From Thalassotalea fonticola (GTDB lineage: Bacteria > Pseudomonadota > Gammaproteobacteria > Enterobacterales > Alteromonadaceae): 64,000 nt of DNA. A program made the translations under genes and the position numbers. This document shows, piece after piece, positions 37,707 to 46,577 of the stretch. The notes below the pieces were generated by a model, which had not been told where the DNA came from, ran no database searches, and saw nothing but the letters and a program-made list of their open reading frames with translations. Each line of letters starts with the position of its first letter. The stretch's first letter is position 1. Where the stretch lies: NCBI RefSeq assembly GCF_032911225.1, contig NZ_CP136600.1:1674001-1738000 (forward strand), in the 5' to 3' direction.

Positions 37707-38873
37707 TTAATCCGAACCAAACAAATCCCGGGTATATACTTTCTCAGCTACATCCGCTAATTCATCGCTCATACGGTTCGACACAATTACATCAGATATT
37801 GTTTTAAACGCGTCTAAGTCACGATAAACGGTTGAATAAAAAAACTCATCTTCTTCAAGTACCGGTTCAAATATAACAACCTCAATACCTTTCGCCTTGA
37901 TGCGTTTCATAATGCCTTGAATGCTTGACGCCCTAAAGTTATCAGAGCCAGCTTTCATAATTAAACGATAAATGCCAACAACCCTAGGCTGTTTGGCGAT
38001 TATCGAGTCAGCAACAAAGTCTTTACGGGTAGTGTTAGCATCGACAATAGCGCTAATAATGTTATTCGGCACAGACTGGTAATTAGCTCTTAACTGCTTG
38101 GTATCTTTTGGTAAACAATAGCCACCATAACCAAATGAAGGATTGTTATAGTGGTTGCCAATACGTGGGTCTAAGCCAACACCTTCAATAATACTTTTTG
38201 AATCTAAGCCAAGAGCTTCAGCGTAAGAGTCTAATTCATTAAAGTAAGCTACACGCATTGCCAGGTAAGTATTTGAAAATAGCTTAACCGCTTCCGCTTC
38301 GGTACAGTGGGTAAATAGCACATCAATGTTTTCTTTTATTGCGCCTTGTACCAGAAGGTTGGCAAATATACTGGCGCGCTCACTTTCTTCACCAACGATA
38401 ATGCGCGATGGGTGTAAGTTATCAAAAAGCGCTTTGCCTTCACGTAAAAATTCAGGCGAGAAAATAATGTTAGTACAGTTAAATTTAGCCTTAACCTCCT
38501 CAGTAAAACCAACCGGCACCGTTGATTTAATGACCATTACCGCACTAGGGTTTAACGCTAAAACGTCTTTAATAACCGCTTCAACAGAGCTTGTATTAAA
38601 ATAATTAGATACTGGGTCATAATCAGTGGGCGTGGCAATAATGACAAACTCAGCACCTTCAAAAGCAAGCTTCTTATCTAGGGTAGCTTTAAAATCAATG
38701 TCTTTATTTGCTAAAAAGTCTTCTATTTCAGCATCAACAATGGGAGATTGGCGGTTATTGAGAAGCTCAATTTTTTCGGGAATAATGTCTACTGCGACCA
38801 CTTCATTGTGTTGCGCTAACAACATAGCGTTTGAAAGACCTACATAGCCAGTACCGGCAATTGCAATTTTCAT
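37707..38873 (-). CDS. ugd: UDP-glucose 6-dehydrogenase
   Basis: 388 residues, the short form typical of E. coli-type Ugd. The NAD-binding start [21 protein letters not shown], the [11 protein letters not shown] stretch and the catalytic Cys in [16 protein letters not shown] are clear. It oxidises UDP-glucose twice to UDP-glucuronate for capsule or exopolysaccharide; galU at 30701 supplies its substrate. It follows no gene closely and is bordered by repeats on both sides. Confidence 0.96.
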   Translation of the reverse strand: MKIAIAGTGYVGLSNAMLLAQHNEVVAVDIIPEKIELLNNRQSPIVDAEIEDFLANKDIDFKATLDKKLAFEGAEFVIIATPTDYDPVSNYFNTSSVEAVIKDVLALNPSAVMVIKSTVPVGFTEEVKAKFNCTNIIFSPEFLREGKALFDNLHPSRIIVGEESERASIFANLLVQGAIKENIDVLFTHCTEAEAVKLFSNTYLAMRVAYFNELDSYAEALGLDSKSIIEGVGLDPRIGNHYNNPSFGYGGYCLPKDTKQLRANYQSVPNNIISAIVDANTTRKDFVADSIIAKQPRVVGIYRLIMKAGSDNFRASSIQGIMKRIKAKGIEVVIFEPVLEEDEFFYSTVYRDLDAFKTISDVIVSNRMSDELADVAEKVYTRDLFGSD

Positions 38874-39072
38874 AATTTGCTTAAAATCCTTATTATTTTA
38901 TGCACTAAAGTTTAACACTTAATATTTAAATGAGGTAGGTGTTACTTGAGACTAGCTTAATTCATTCACGATAACCAAGCTCTCCTCCACGAATAGGCCA
39001 AGGCTAGTTGCTAAGTTTTAATTGGATATTATCCGCAAGGGGCTATTTTTCGGCTTCGTGATCCGTTACTAA

Positions 39073-39165
39073 TCTGGTTGGCGTGAATGAATGCTTCGCA
39101 TAGAAATCTATGCAAACGATTTGTATTCGCGCGTTATGGCGAAGCCACTTTCCCCTTCGGGGATG
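39073..39165. repeat. TTCACGCCAACC-family repeat, inverted copy
   Basis: GGTTGGCGTGAATGA, AGAAATCTATG, ATTCGCGCG and TATGGCGAAGCCACTTT occur in the order seen, reversed, at 52180-52268 and in part at 52076 and 52341. Hairpins CCCCTTCGGGG and GTCCGAAAAATTTCGGAC follow. The rest of the 38874-39287 gap holds the ugd promoter region and no gene. Confidence 0.65.
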
Positions 39166-39235
39166 ACGTCCGAAAAATTTCGGACCAACCGTCATTGTGG
39201 CGAACGACCAAATGGGTTTTGCAGTACTACAATGC

Positions 39236-39258
39236 AAAAATCCCCGAACGAGTCGGGG
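39236..39258 (-). terminator. Terminator of the envelope cluster
   Basis: CCCCGA / TCGGGG (39242-39247 / 39253-39258) with a 5-nt loop; on the minus strand it is followed by ATTTTT. It lies 30 bp past the stop of the AgmX/TonB-like gene. Confidence 0.75.
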
Positions 39259-39287
39259 AGGTATTTGCTATCTAGAGATATTGTTTG

Positions 39288-40247
39288 TTAAAACGGCAGG
39301 AAGTTAATGGTGTAGTTCAGCTCGGTTTCATTAACATCTTTAGCACCAAAGTTAATTAGCTTAATGCGAGCAAGGAGCTTATTAAGAAACTCTTGCAAGT
39401 CTAAATCGCTGTTTTCAATGTTTACCGATTGCACCGTACCGTTGGATAAAATAATTAAACTAACCGTTACATTACCTTGCAAGCTAGGGTCTTGGCGTAA
39501 CGCCCGACGATAGATTGAATATAATGCCCCTTTGTTTTTATCAAATATTTTGCGAATTGATTCAGTAGTACGATTACCACTGGCAATTTCGCTGGCACTT
39601 AAACTTTCGGCTTCAGCTTCACCTTCGCCACCTGCGACGGCAACACGAGCAGTAAACTCAGTCGTTTTTCTCCCCGCCAATTCAGTACCTGATCCTACAT
39701 CAGTAGAAAGAGAACCCGCTTTAACACCACCACTGGTACCAGAAGTTACTCGGCCAAGTAATACTCGCTCAGTATCTTCTGCTTCGCCTGCGCCGGCAAC
39801 TAAATCGTTTTTAGCTAAACTGTCAACATCAACCGTTTCACGCATTGCACTCAACTCATCAGACAAGGCTAATAAACCAGAGTTTTGCGCTTTTTCTTTA
39901 GCTGATGCTTCTTCTTCCTGGCGAGTTGGTACTGGCTCAGGCTCAGGTTCAGGTTCAGGTTCAGCTTCAGGCTCAGGTTCAACCGGTTCAGGCTCTGCTT
40001 CAGCAATTAGCTCTGGTTCTGGCTCTGGCTCAGGTTCAACAATTACTTTACGCTCTTGTATTTTAACCAACTGTGGCGGTAACTGTTCTTTCTCTTCACG
40101 TGTTTGCTCTGGTAGTTCAACAACAGACACAAGAAGGGTAAACAGCATAGTCGCGGCTAAGAACCCCGTGGCAATACGGTTAAAGGTACGGTTATCTTCG
40201 TGTTTTTGCCAGCTAGGTAAATGGTCTTGTTCAATCATATTCACCAT
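39288..40247 (-). CDS. AgmX/PglI- or TonB-like energy transducer
   Basis: 319 residues. One N-terminal membrane anchor (~27-45, IATGFLAATMLFTLLVSVV) is followed by a periplasmic EP-repeat (EPEPEPE..., ~71-107), a Gly/Ser/Thr-rich spacer and a C-terminal domain (~230-319) with TTESIRKIFDKNKGALYSIYRRALRQDPSLQGNVTVSLIILSNGTVQSV, the AgmX/PglI C-terminal pattern. It probably spans the periplasm and works with the ExbB/ExbD-like channel just upstream. Its start overlaps the second ExbD-like stop by 1 bp. Last gene of the cluster. Confidence 0.8.
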   Translation of the reverse strand: MVNMIEQDHLPSWQKHEDNRTFNRIATGFLAATMLFTLLVSVVELPEQTREEKEQLPPQLVKIQERKVIVEPEPEPEPELIAEAEPEPVEPEPEAEPEPEPEPEPVPTRQEEEASAKEKAQNSGLLALSDELSAMRETVDVDSLAKNDLVAGAGEAEDTERVLLGRVTSGTSGGVKAGSLSTDVGSGTELAGRKTTEFTARVAVAGGEGEAEAESLSASEIASGNRTTESIRKIFDKNKGALYSIYRRALRQDPSLQGNVTVSLIILSNGTVQSVNIENSDLDLQEFLNKLLARIKLINFGAKDVNETELNYTINFLPF

Positions 40248-40834
40248 TAACCCGCCTCCACACTAATTGCCGGAGTTGCTTGCTCATTAGTTGCTTCAAC
40301 AGCGTTTTCTAACTCCGCATTTAACAAGTCTTCATCACTTTGCCCAGGCATTTGCTCTACTGCCAATGAAATATTGGTATAGCCTGCAGATGCCGAGGTT
40401 TGCATGATTTTTTTCAGCAACTCATATGGTACCGATTTATCGGCCATTATGTTTATGCTGCGGCCCATTTCAAGCTCGGCATCAGTTAACTGGCGTTTAC
40501 CCGCTTGATAAACAAGCTCGTCGTTAAGCTCTTTAACAATCACACCATCACGGTCTGCCAATTCTGTTACCGAAATAATCTTACGGCCTTGCAAAATGAC
40601 ATTCTTGTTATTAATAGTAATAATTAAATTATCTTTAGCGCTTTCATTAGAAGCCGATTGCGGTAATTCAATTTCCTTATTGTTTTGCAACACTTGCACA
40701 TCTGAGGCATTTACCATCAAAAAGAATACCAAAATAGTAAAGATATCCATTAGTGATACTAACGATAACTTCGACGTTTTTGATGAACGTTGGTGATGGC
40801 GTTGCATGCGCTTAGCTCTTACAGATTGTTTCAT
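40247..40834 (-). CDS. ExbD/TolR-family protein (second)
   Basis: 195 residues. The single membrane helix near residue 30 carries the proton-pathway Asp in SLVSLMDIFTILVFFLMVNAS; the periplasmic domain follows with GRKIISVTELADRD and ending in an acidic tail. The basic N-terminus (SVRAKRMQRHHQR) stays in the cytoplasm. It overlaps the first ExbD-like gene by 4 bp. Two different ExbD-like proteins next to one ExbB-like protein is an arrangement also seen in gliding-motor loci. Confidence 0.9.
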   Translation of the reverse strand: MKQSVRAKRMQRHHQRSSKTSKLSLVSLMDIFTILVFFLMVNASDVQVLQNNKEIELPQSASNESAKDNLIITINNKNVILQGRKIISVTELADRDGVIVKELNDELVYQAGKRQLTDAELEMGRSINIMADKSVPYELLKKIMQTSASAGYTNISLAVEQMPGQSDEDLLNAELENAVEATNEQATPAISVEAG

Positions 40835-41403
40835 TTGCTAGCTCCTTGCGCATCTTCTGATACATTAGCCGGTACATTTACTGCGTCTGGGTTAGCTACC
40901 GTTAGCGCATCACCTAATGAAATATTAGGGAATAACTCAGCATCTACTACAGAGGCAACAACAACAGCTTTGTACGAACGTGATTTATCCATTAACGTCA
41001 CTATGGTTTGATAATCAATTTGTGGCTCTAACAACAAAGACAAATCGTTTTTATCTATACCTTGCTCTATTAGCAATTGTTTCACTTGCTTTAAGGTTTG
41101 TACCAAAGAGTCGTAATCGTAGTCACCATCTTTCGACGGTATGGTTTTTAACAGGTAACTTTGTGGGTAATACACTTCAATTTGATCGTCTCTAACCATC
41201 AACTCTAATTGTTTTACCTGTTCTTCATCACTTTCAGTTTGTACGCTTGGGTCGGTTAACTCCGGTAACTTAAGATCTAAAACGGTAATATGTGAAAATA
41301 CCATCATCATCAAAAGCACCGGCACTAACACGATCATCAAATTCATAAATGAGGTGATATCGAGTTCAGCTTCCTGACGCTTGATCCGGGGTTTCCTTAA
41401 CAT
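40831..41403 (-). CDS. ExbD/TolR-family protein (first)
   Basis: 190 residues. N-terminal RKPRIKRQEAELDITSFMNLMIVLVPVLLMMMVFSHITVLDLKLP carries the conserved Asp (ELDITSFMN) and one membrane helix. The periplasmic part has the usual VRDDQIEVYYPQS-type strand and the SLLLEPQIDYQTIVTLMDKSR repeat of the family. It forms the stator/proton path with the ExbB-like protein, 14 bp upstream. Confidence 0.9.
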   Translation of the reverse strand: MLRKPRIKRQEAELDITSFMNLMIVLVPVLLMMMVFSHITVLDLKLPELTDPSVQTESDEEQVKQLELMVRDDQIEVYYPQSYLLKTIPSKDGDYDYDSLVQTLKQVKQLLIEQGIDKNDLSLLLEPQIDYQTIVTLMDKSRSYKAVVVASVVDAELFPNISLGDALTVANPDAVNVPANVSEDAQGASK

Positions 41404-41417
41404 AATGTCAGCCCGTA

Positions 41418-42068
41418 TTAATCAGTTGTACGTGATTTTGAAGAAACCGTATTGTTACGGCTGATCAAGTTTAAAAACTTAACACCAGCCATTTCCAGGT
41501 TATCTACTATTTCAGTGGTTTTAGTTTGTAGCACTGAATGACAAAGTAATAATGGAATGGCGGCGATCAAACCAAATGCAGTGGTGTTCATTGCGACCGA
41601 GATTGAGTCAGAAAGTAGTGACGCTTTTTCTGAAGGATCAGCACTTGCTACTGCCGAGAACGCGGCAATTAAACCAATGATAGTACCTAATAAACCAAGC
41701 AAAGTTGAAATATTAGCCAACGTTGCAAGGTAAGAAGTGCGTTTTTCTAAACGTGGTAATGCTTCCATTACACCTTCTTCCATGGCAAATTCAATTTCTT
41801 CACGACGTGGGGTTTGATTCATTCGACTAACACCCGCTTTAAAGATGTTAGCAATCGCTGAATCACTTTCTACTCTGGCAATACCTTCAAAGTCTGAGTG
41901 CTGCAACATTGGCGTGATCTTATTCATGCTATTACCGTTTGCTTTTGACATTTTAAATAAATAAATGGCACGTTCAACGGCAATGGCTAAGCCTACAGCC
42001 AATACGATAGCGATTGGGAACATGAACGTTCCACCTTCTTGGAAAAAACGAATAATTGTATCAAACAT
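41418..42068 (-). CDS. MotA/TolQ/ExbB-family proton channel
   Basis: 216 residues with three membrane helices (~17-35, ~115-140, ~155-180). The signature TLANISTLLGLLGTIIGLIAAFSAVA lies at helix 2 and FGLIAAIPLLLCHSVLQ at helix 3. It converts the proton gradient into movement of the periplasmic partners encoded downstream. It is separated by 169 bp from the preceding gene, the largest gap in the cluster, so it may have its own promoter. Confidence 0.94.
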   Translation of the reverse strand: MFDTIIRFFQEGGTFMFPIAIVLAVGLAIAVERAIYLFKMSKANGNSMNKITPMLQHSDFEGIARVESDSAIANIFKAGVSRMNQTPRREEIEFAMEEGVMEALPRLEKRTSYLATLANISTLLGLLGTIIGLIAAFSAVASADPSEKASLLSDSISVAMNTTAFGLIAAIPLLLCHSVLQTKTTEIVDNLEMAGVKFLNLISRNNTVSSKSRTTD

Positions 42069-42237
42069 AGTATTACTACCTTTCTATTGTTAAATGCTTA
42101 TAAGGCATTATGTAAAAATTGCATTAGTGTTGAAAAATCTTAGAAAATACTTAGAACTTAGTTTTACTAGCGACTATCTTTCAATAGCTCGTAGCATATA
42201 GCGCTTGGCGGCCTTTACTTAGTTCGGGTATTTAGCT

Positions 42238-42729
42238 CTAATTTTCCTTTGATTTTTTATAATATTGAAGTTCACGGTTAAGGCTATCAACCTCAACAGG
42301 GTGAAACTTCATTTCTATTTGCCGAGTTACTGGCTGTGTTGATAAAGCCTGATGTTCGGGCTTTTGCCAAGGCACTATTGACAAAACTTTCGGCTGCTCT
42401 TTATCCCCGACTATGGTGGACTCAAGCGTGATCACCGTCCGCTTTTTGTTTATTGTAGCCCCCTGTTCGCTAGCGCTTTGCTTGCTTACAGTTTGTTGTT
42501 CACTATTAACGTCATCGCTACTTGGTTGCTCATTGGCAACCGGAACGCTGGTTGAGTTTTCGGCATTAGCATTAACGTCAACGTTTACTTGTTCGGTCGG
42601 CGCGTCCTGCTCAGCTAACAGTGGTGCTGCTACAACAAAACCAGACAAAATAACGCTGCTGCAAATACTCATTACCCCTAAAGTTGAAATAACCTTAGGC
42701 GAGCGCTGATAAAATGTTTTACTAACCAT
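42238..42729 (-). CDS. Secreted low-complexity protein of the envelope cluster
   Basis: 163 residues. An uncleaved or late-cleaved signal (~15-38) is followed by an Asn/Glu/Ser/Gln-rich disordered stretch and a more conserved-looking C-terminus (TLESTIVGDKEQPKVLSIVPWQKPEH then MKFHPVEVDSLNRELQYY). No family recognised. It overlaps the upstream TPR lipoprotein gene by 8 bp, so it belongs to the same unit. The short IVPW-containing motif may be a docking segment. Confidence 0.75.
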   Translation of the reverse strand: MVSKTFYQRSPKVISTLGVMSICSSVILSGFVVAAPLLAEQDAPTEQVNVDVNANAENSTSVPVANEQPSSDDVNSEQQTVSKQSASEQGATINKKRTVITLESTIVGDKEQPKVLSIVPWQKPEHQALSTQPVTRQIEMKFHPVEVDSLNRELQYYKKSKEN

Positions 42730-43453
42730 TATTAACGGCCCTCAGTTGCATTGAAATATCGGCGATCCAGCCTTTTACTTTGCGGTTTTCCTGTTTGGTA
42801 AGAACTTGGTAGGTTTGGTAGTATGCCAACGCCTGTTCTTTCTTACCCATGTACATATCTAACAAAATACCTAAATTTAAATTTGCTTCGGCAAAACCGG
42901 CATAGCTGGTTAAAGCCGCAAGGTAACTTGCTTTGGCTGAGGCAAACTCGCCACTTTTACGTTGTAAATTACCTAACCGATTATGCGCGTAATAGTTGTT
43001 GTTATTAGCAGAAATTGCTTGTTGGTAATACGCTTTAGCTAATGCTGTATCGCCGCTTGTTAAAGCAATATCGCCAAGCTGAAGGGCAATACCCGATAAA
43101 CTTGGGTGATTCGCATTAATCACTTTTAAGCTAGCCTTGGCGCCGTCAATATCGCCATTGGCTTTTTGCGTAAGTGCTGCCTCTACCGCCAGTTTAACCT
43201 CGTTAGGTACCGCGGCTGCATTTTCCTTATAACGATTTGGCATAGCCAAAATGCGTTGTCGTTCAGCGTCAACTTCGCTCAGCTCTGGTGTAGTTGCCGC
43301 ATTAGTTCTGGCAGCAGTGTTTTGCGCTGCTGCTCCAGCCGAGCTTGCTTGCTCAGGCGCGCTTGAACAAGCGGCTAACGTTGATAGCATTAGCGCCGTA
43401 AACATTCCCTTTCGGGATAACGGGGTCACCGATAGTTTTTTAATAAAGTTCAT
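42722..43453 (-). CDS. TPR lipoprotein of the envelope cluster
   Basis: 243 residues. Lipobox LAAC (in STLAACSSAPEQ, Cys at ~29) directs membrane attachment. After a Ala/Thr-rich linker there are about four TPR-like helices pairs (~95-225), such as GDTALAKAYYQQAISANNNNYYAHNRLGNLQRKSGEFASAKASY. It resembles PilF/NlpI-type or AglT-type TPR lipoproteins that scaffold trans-envelope machines. It overlaps the large TPR gene by 14 bp. Confidence 0.85.
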   Translation of the reverse strand: MNFIKKLSVTPLSRKGMFTALMLSTLAACSSAPEQASSAGAAAQNTAARTNAATTPELSEVDAERQRILAMPNRYKENAAAVPNEVKLAVEAALTQKANGDIDGAKASLKVINANHPSLSGIALQLGDIALTSGDTALAKAYYQQAISANNNNYYAHNRLGNLQRKSGEFASAKASYLAALTSYAGFAEANLNLGILLDMYMGKKEQALAYYQTYQVLTKQENRKVKGWIADISMQLRAVNNG

Positions 43454-46400
43454 TTACAACCTCAACAATCTGTTCTTCTTTGTTATAACGGCCTGGTAAT
43501 AAACGGGCTAAATCAGCAAAGCTCTTTTTCACCCATTGATCATATACGCCGTCATGGCTGCGATTGGCATTGGCTTCGTGTACGGCAATGGCCTTGTCTT
43601 CAAACGGAAATGATTGTTCTTCAAGCAATATTTCGTATTGCTCAAGCTCAAGTTCGTTCAAATTAGCCGGCCGCTGTGACGCCATTAAATCTTGCGCCAG
43701 TTGTGAGTACACTTCACCAATCCGATAACTTGCTACAGTGGTGAATTCTGCAACCTTGTAATTAGCCGTGTTGTTATAGGCCGTTAACGTTTGTTCGAGC
43801 AATTGACGCTTTTTCGCCAGGCTTTTATTCAATGGTAGCGTTAATTTGACGCGTTTGAATTTTGCCATCGTTTCATCAGCAAAATACATGGATGCATCAG
43901 CGGCTAAATAGCGTGACCGGGCGCTACGCTCAGCACCGGCATCTTTATCACCATCTATAATTTTTTGCAGCCAAAACTTCAACTTCGCTTCATCACCTTG
44001 GGCAACAATGCTGTACTCACCATTTTTTTGGTAAAATTCACTCATTTTATGCTTTGCTTCCATGGCGGTGGCAAAAGGCGTTTTGTAGGTGTGCGCATAA
44101 GTGCGATAAGCCCGTAATGCTTGGGTTTTATTGCCGGCTTTTAGGTAAAGCTCAGCCGACAACCATAACATTTGGCGGGTAGACTCTGCTTCGGGCTGCT
44201 GTGCCCAACTCATTTTCAAATAAGCGGCCGCTTGTTGCCATTGCTCGGTTTCCTGATACGCAAACGCAAGTTTAGGCGGTACTGACTTGGTTAACGTGTT
44301 GTTTGGGTATCTGTCTTTAAAGTCTACCAACAGGTCAATTGCTTGCTGGTAACGCTGTAAAGTTAACAGGTGCGTTGCCATGTCGTATTGCGCATTAATG
44401 CGAATTTTTGAATTTGGTGTTTTTTCAATCACCCGACTAAAATGTTTAACCGCAAGCGTTAAATTGGCCGGTTCACTGTTTGCCGCCAATTCGCCTTGAC
44501 GATAAATACTGGCAGCCAATCTGTCTTGCATATCACTGGCACGATTATCACCAGCAGGTAATGTGCTTATTACTTGCTCATAGGTTTTTTCTGCCGCCGA
44601 GTAATCATCTTCAGCAAATTGGCTGTGACCAATAACCAGTAGTGCAGACAAGCGTTGTTCTACAGTTAAGTCATCACTGCTGGCCAATGCTTGTTTGGCG
44701 TACATAATGGCGTTTTCGCTATCACCGGCTTTAAAATATTGCTGAAAGATATCTTTTTGCACATTCGCCGCTCGAGAGTCTTCGCTGTAACTGGCAATAA
44801 ATTGCGCTTTGTAGGTACGTTGCTCCGCTTGCAGTTTGGCCTGTTTGTTGGCATCTTTTTCATCAGCAATCAATTTATCAAAAGTTAAGATAAGCGCATA
44901 AGCGGCTTCGGCACTGTGATCCTTTAATTGCTCTACCGGCACATCGCCAGCAAGCAACTCGCTGTTGTCAGTAACGACGCTATTTTGCTCTGCGGTTGTT
45001 GCATTAGCGCTACTTCCGTCTTCGCTATCGGCGCGGTCAACTGCGGCAAGTTGTTTTTGGTTTTCAGCCAGCGCGGCATTGTTTTCAATGGCGTCACTGC
45101 CATAGGCTACATCTTGATAAAAGTTGATCGCCTTTAAATATTGGCCGGTCTCATAAAAACTCTCGGCTAAATAAAACTTAATGTTGCTGGCCGCATTGGT
45201 CGTTGGAAAGTTTGCCAAAAACATCTCATACCAATGTGCAGTTTCTCTATACGCTTGTTCAATTGCTTGTTGCTGCTGGGCACCAGTTTGCTCACCTGAG
45301 GCCAACAATCGACTTTGCTGTTGTGCATTGGCATGCGCGTTTTGGGCAAGCTCTTGCAATATGTCAATAAGCACTGGCGTTACTTGCGCCTTGGTTTTAT
45401 TTTTCGCGGGCGTTGCTTGTTCGGCGTTACTGCTGTTTTGCCAATAGGCGGCGTTAAGCTGGTAATCGTTCACAAAACGCACTTTCTCTGCTCTTAGCTC
45501 GGTAGGGAAACGGCCAAGCTGCAGCGCTTCCATCTTTTTAATTGAATACAACGGTGCCACTTGATGGTTTGGGTAGTGGCTAATAAATTCGTTATATACC
45601 GCGACCGTGTCGCTGTAACGTTGTTTTTCCAGATAAAAATCACCAAGTAGTTGGTAATTTAAATGCTCATAGGGACGTATACCCAGCTGTTGGTAATGTT
45701 CAGTAATTGCTTTTTCGCCATCACCGCTTGAGAAAATAAGGGTCATTACGGCAAAAGTTTCGCTGGTAAGTTGTTTATCTTTTACCTCCAGCTCGGCGAC
45801 CAACTCATCCAGGCTGCTCATCGTTAGCATTACTTTGTACGGCATTACGTCATCAAGTATTTGACTAAACGAGTTTAACGCCAACTGGTGCTGTTCAAGT
45901 TTAAAGTAACTCCAGCCGCGCATATACAAGGCAATTTTATAATATGGGTTTTTGTCATTATCAGGGGCTACATCTGCAGGTGGTTGTTCAATAACATAGC
46001 CGTAACTGCTTATCGCTTTAAAGTAGTCCTGATTAGAGAATAATATTTCGGCTCGGCGAAACTGCACTTCAACCATGAAGGCATTGTTTGGGTGCTCGTT
46101 AATCAACCGTTCCAGTGTTACTAGGCTTTTATCGGTTTCACCTTGTAAATCGTACGCCTTGGCAAGTTGGTAAAGCAATTTATCGCTGCCCTCGCCATTA
46201 GGGTTTTGCTCAATAAAACGTTCTAGTGATGCGATCGCAGTTGCATAAAAGTCGCTATCGCTGGCACTGCCATTCATTTGTGCTTGTTCGCCGCGCATGA
46301 CTTCTAGCACCGCAATGCGTTGCTGTATTTCCGCTTTTGCCTCTGGTTGCACATCAGTTTTTAATAAATCTTGATACGATGCCGCTAATTCGTCCAGTGA

Positions 46401-46577
46401 CAAGCTAGGTAACTCGGCCTTCACCATTGGCGATGGGTTTAAATCAAGTGACGCTAATGTTGCACTACGTTGTCGCGCTGGTGGTTCATCATAATTTGGA
46501 TCAACCAAAATACAACCACTCAGAAAACTGGTACTTAATACGGTACTTATCGATAGAGCTAATAGTTTCTTGTTCAT
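43440..46577 (-). CDS. Large TPR lipoprotein of the envelope cluster
   Basis: 1045 residues. Lipobox LSGC (Cys22) in STSFLSGCILVDPNYDEPP. Nearly the whole chain is TPR-like helices, with landmarks LLYQLAKAYDLQGETDKSL, VEVQFRRAEILFSNQDYFKAI, AEKTYEQVIS and IRINAQYDMATHLLTLQRYQQA, interrupted by a Gln/Asp/Ala-rich insert at ~500-545. It should line the periplasm as a long solenoid. Its start overlaps the upstream gene by 4 bp. Large TPR proteins of this sort accompany AglR/S-type motors in Myxococcus, a likeness but not proof of function. Confidence 0.88.
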   Translation of the reverse strand: MNKKLLALSISTVLSTSFLSGCILVDPNYDEPPARQRSATLASLDLNPSPMVKAELPSLSLDELAASYQDLLKTDVQPEAKAEIQQRIAVLEVMRGEQAQMNGSASDSDFYATAIASLERFIEQNPNGEGSDKLLYQLAKAYDLQGETDKSLVTLERLINEHPNNAFMVEVQFRRAEILFSNQDYFKAISSYGYVIEQPPADVAPDNDKNPYYKIALYMRGWSYFKLEQHQLALNSFSQILDDVMPYKVMLTMSSLDELVAELEVKDKQLTSETFAVMTLIFSSGDGEKAITEHYQQLGIRPYEHLNYQLLGDFYLEKQRYSDTVAVYNEFISHYPNHQVAPLYSIKKMEALQLGRFPTELRAEKVRFVNDYQLNAAYWQNSSNAEQATPAKNKTKAQVTPVLIDILQELAQNAHANAQQQSRLLASGEQTGAQQQQAIEQAYRETAHWYEMFLANFPTTNAASNIKFYLAESFYETGQYLKAINFYQDVAYGSDAIENNAALAENQKQLAAVDRADSEDGSSANATTAEQNSVVTDNSELLAGDVPVEQLKDHSAEAAYALILTFDKLIADEKDANKQAKLQAEQRTYKAQFIASYSEDSRAANVQKDIFQQYFKAGDSENAIMYAKQALASSDDLTVEQRLSALLVIGHSQFAEDDYSAAEKTYEQVISTLPAGDNRASDMQDRLAASIYRQGELAANSEPANLTLAVKHFSRVIEKTPNSKIRINAQYDMATHLLTLQRYQQAIDLLVDFKDRYPNNTLTKSVPPKLAFAYQETEQWQQAAAYLKMSWAQQPEAESTRQMLWLSAELYLKAGNKTQALRAYRTYAHTYKTPFATAMEAKHKMSEFYQKNGEYSIVAQGDEAKLKFWLQKIIDGDKDAGAERSARSRYLAADASMYFADETMAKFKRVKLTLPLNKSLAKKRQLLEQTLTAYNNTANYKVAEFTTVASYRIGEVYSQLAQDLMASQRPANLNELELEQYEILLEEQSFPFEDKAIAVHEANANRSHDGVYDQWVKKSFADLARLLPGRYNKEEQIVEVVNELY

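Noticed and set aside
37225..37760. 65- and 156-residue plus-strand ORFs (FVIPAKAGIY-type products)
   Set aside because: Translations of dispersed repeats; such products recur wherever CCCGCGAAGGCGGG elements lie.
39532..40266. 244-residue Ser/Gly-rich plus-strand ORF
   Set aside because: Antisense shadow of the EP-repeat and Gly/Ser region of the AgmX-like gene.
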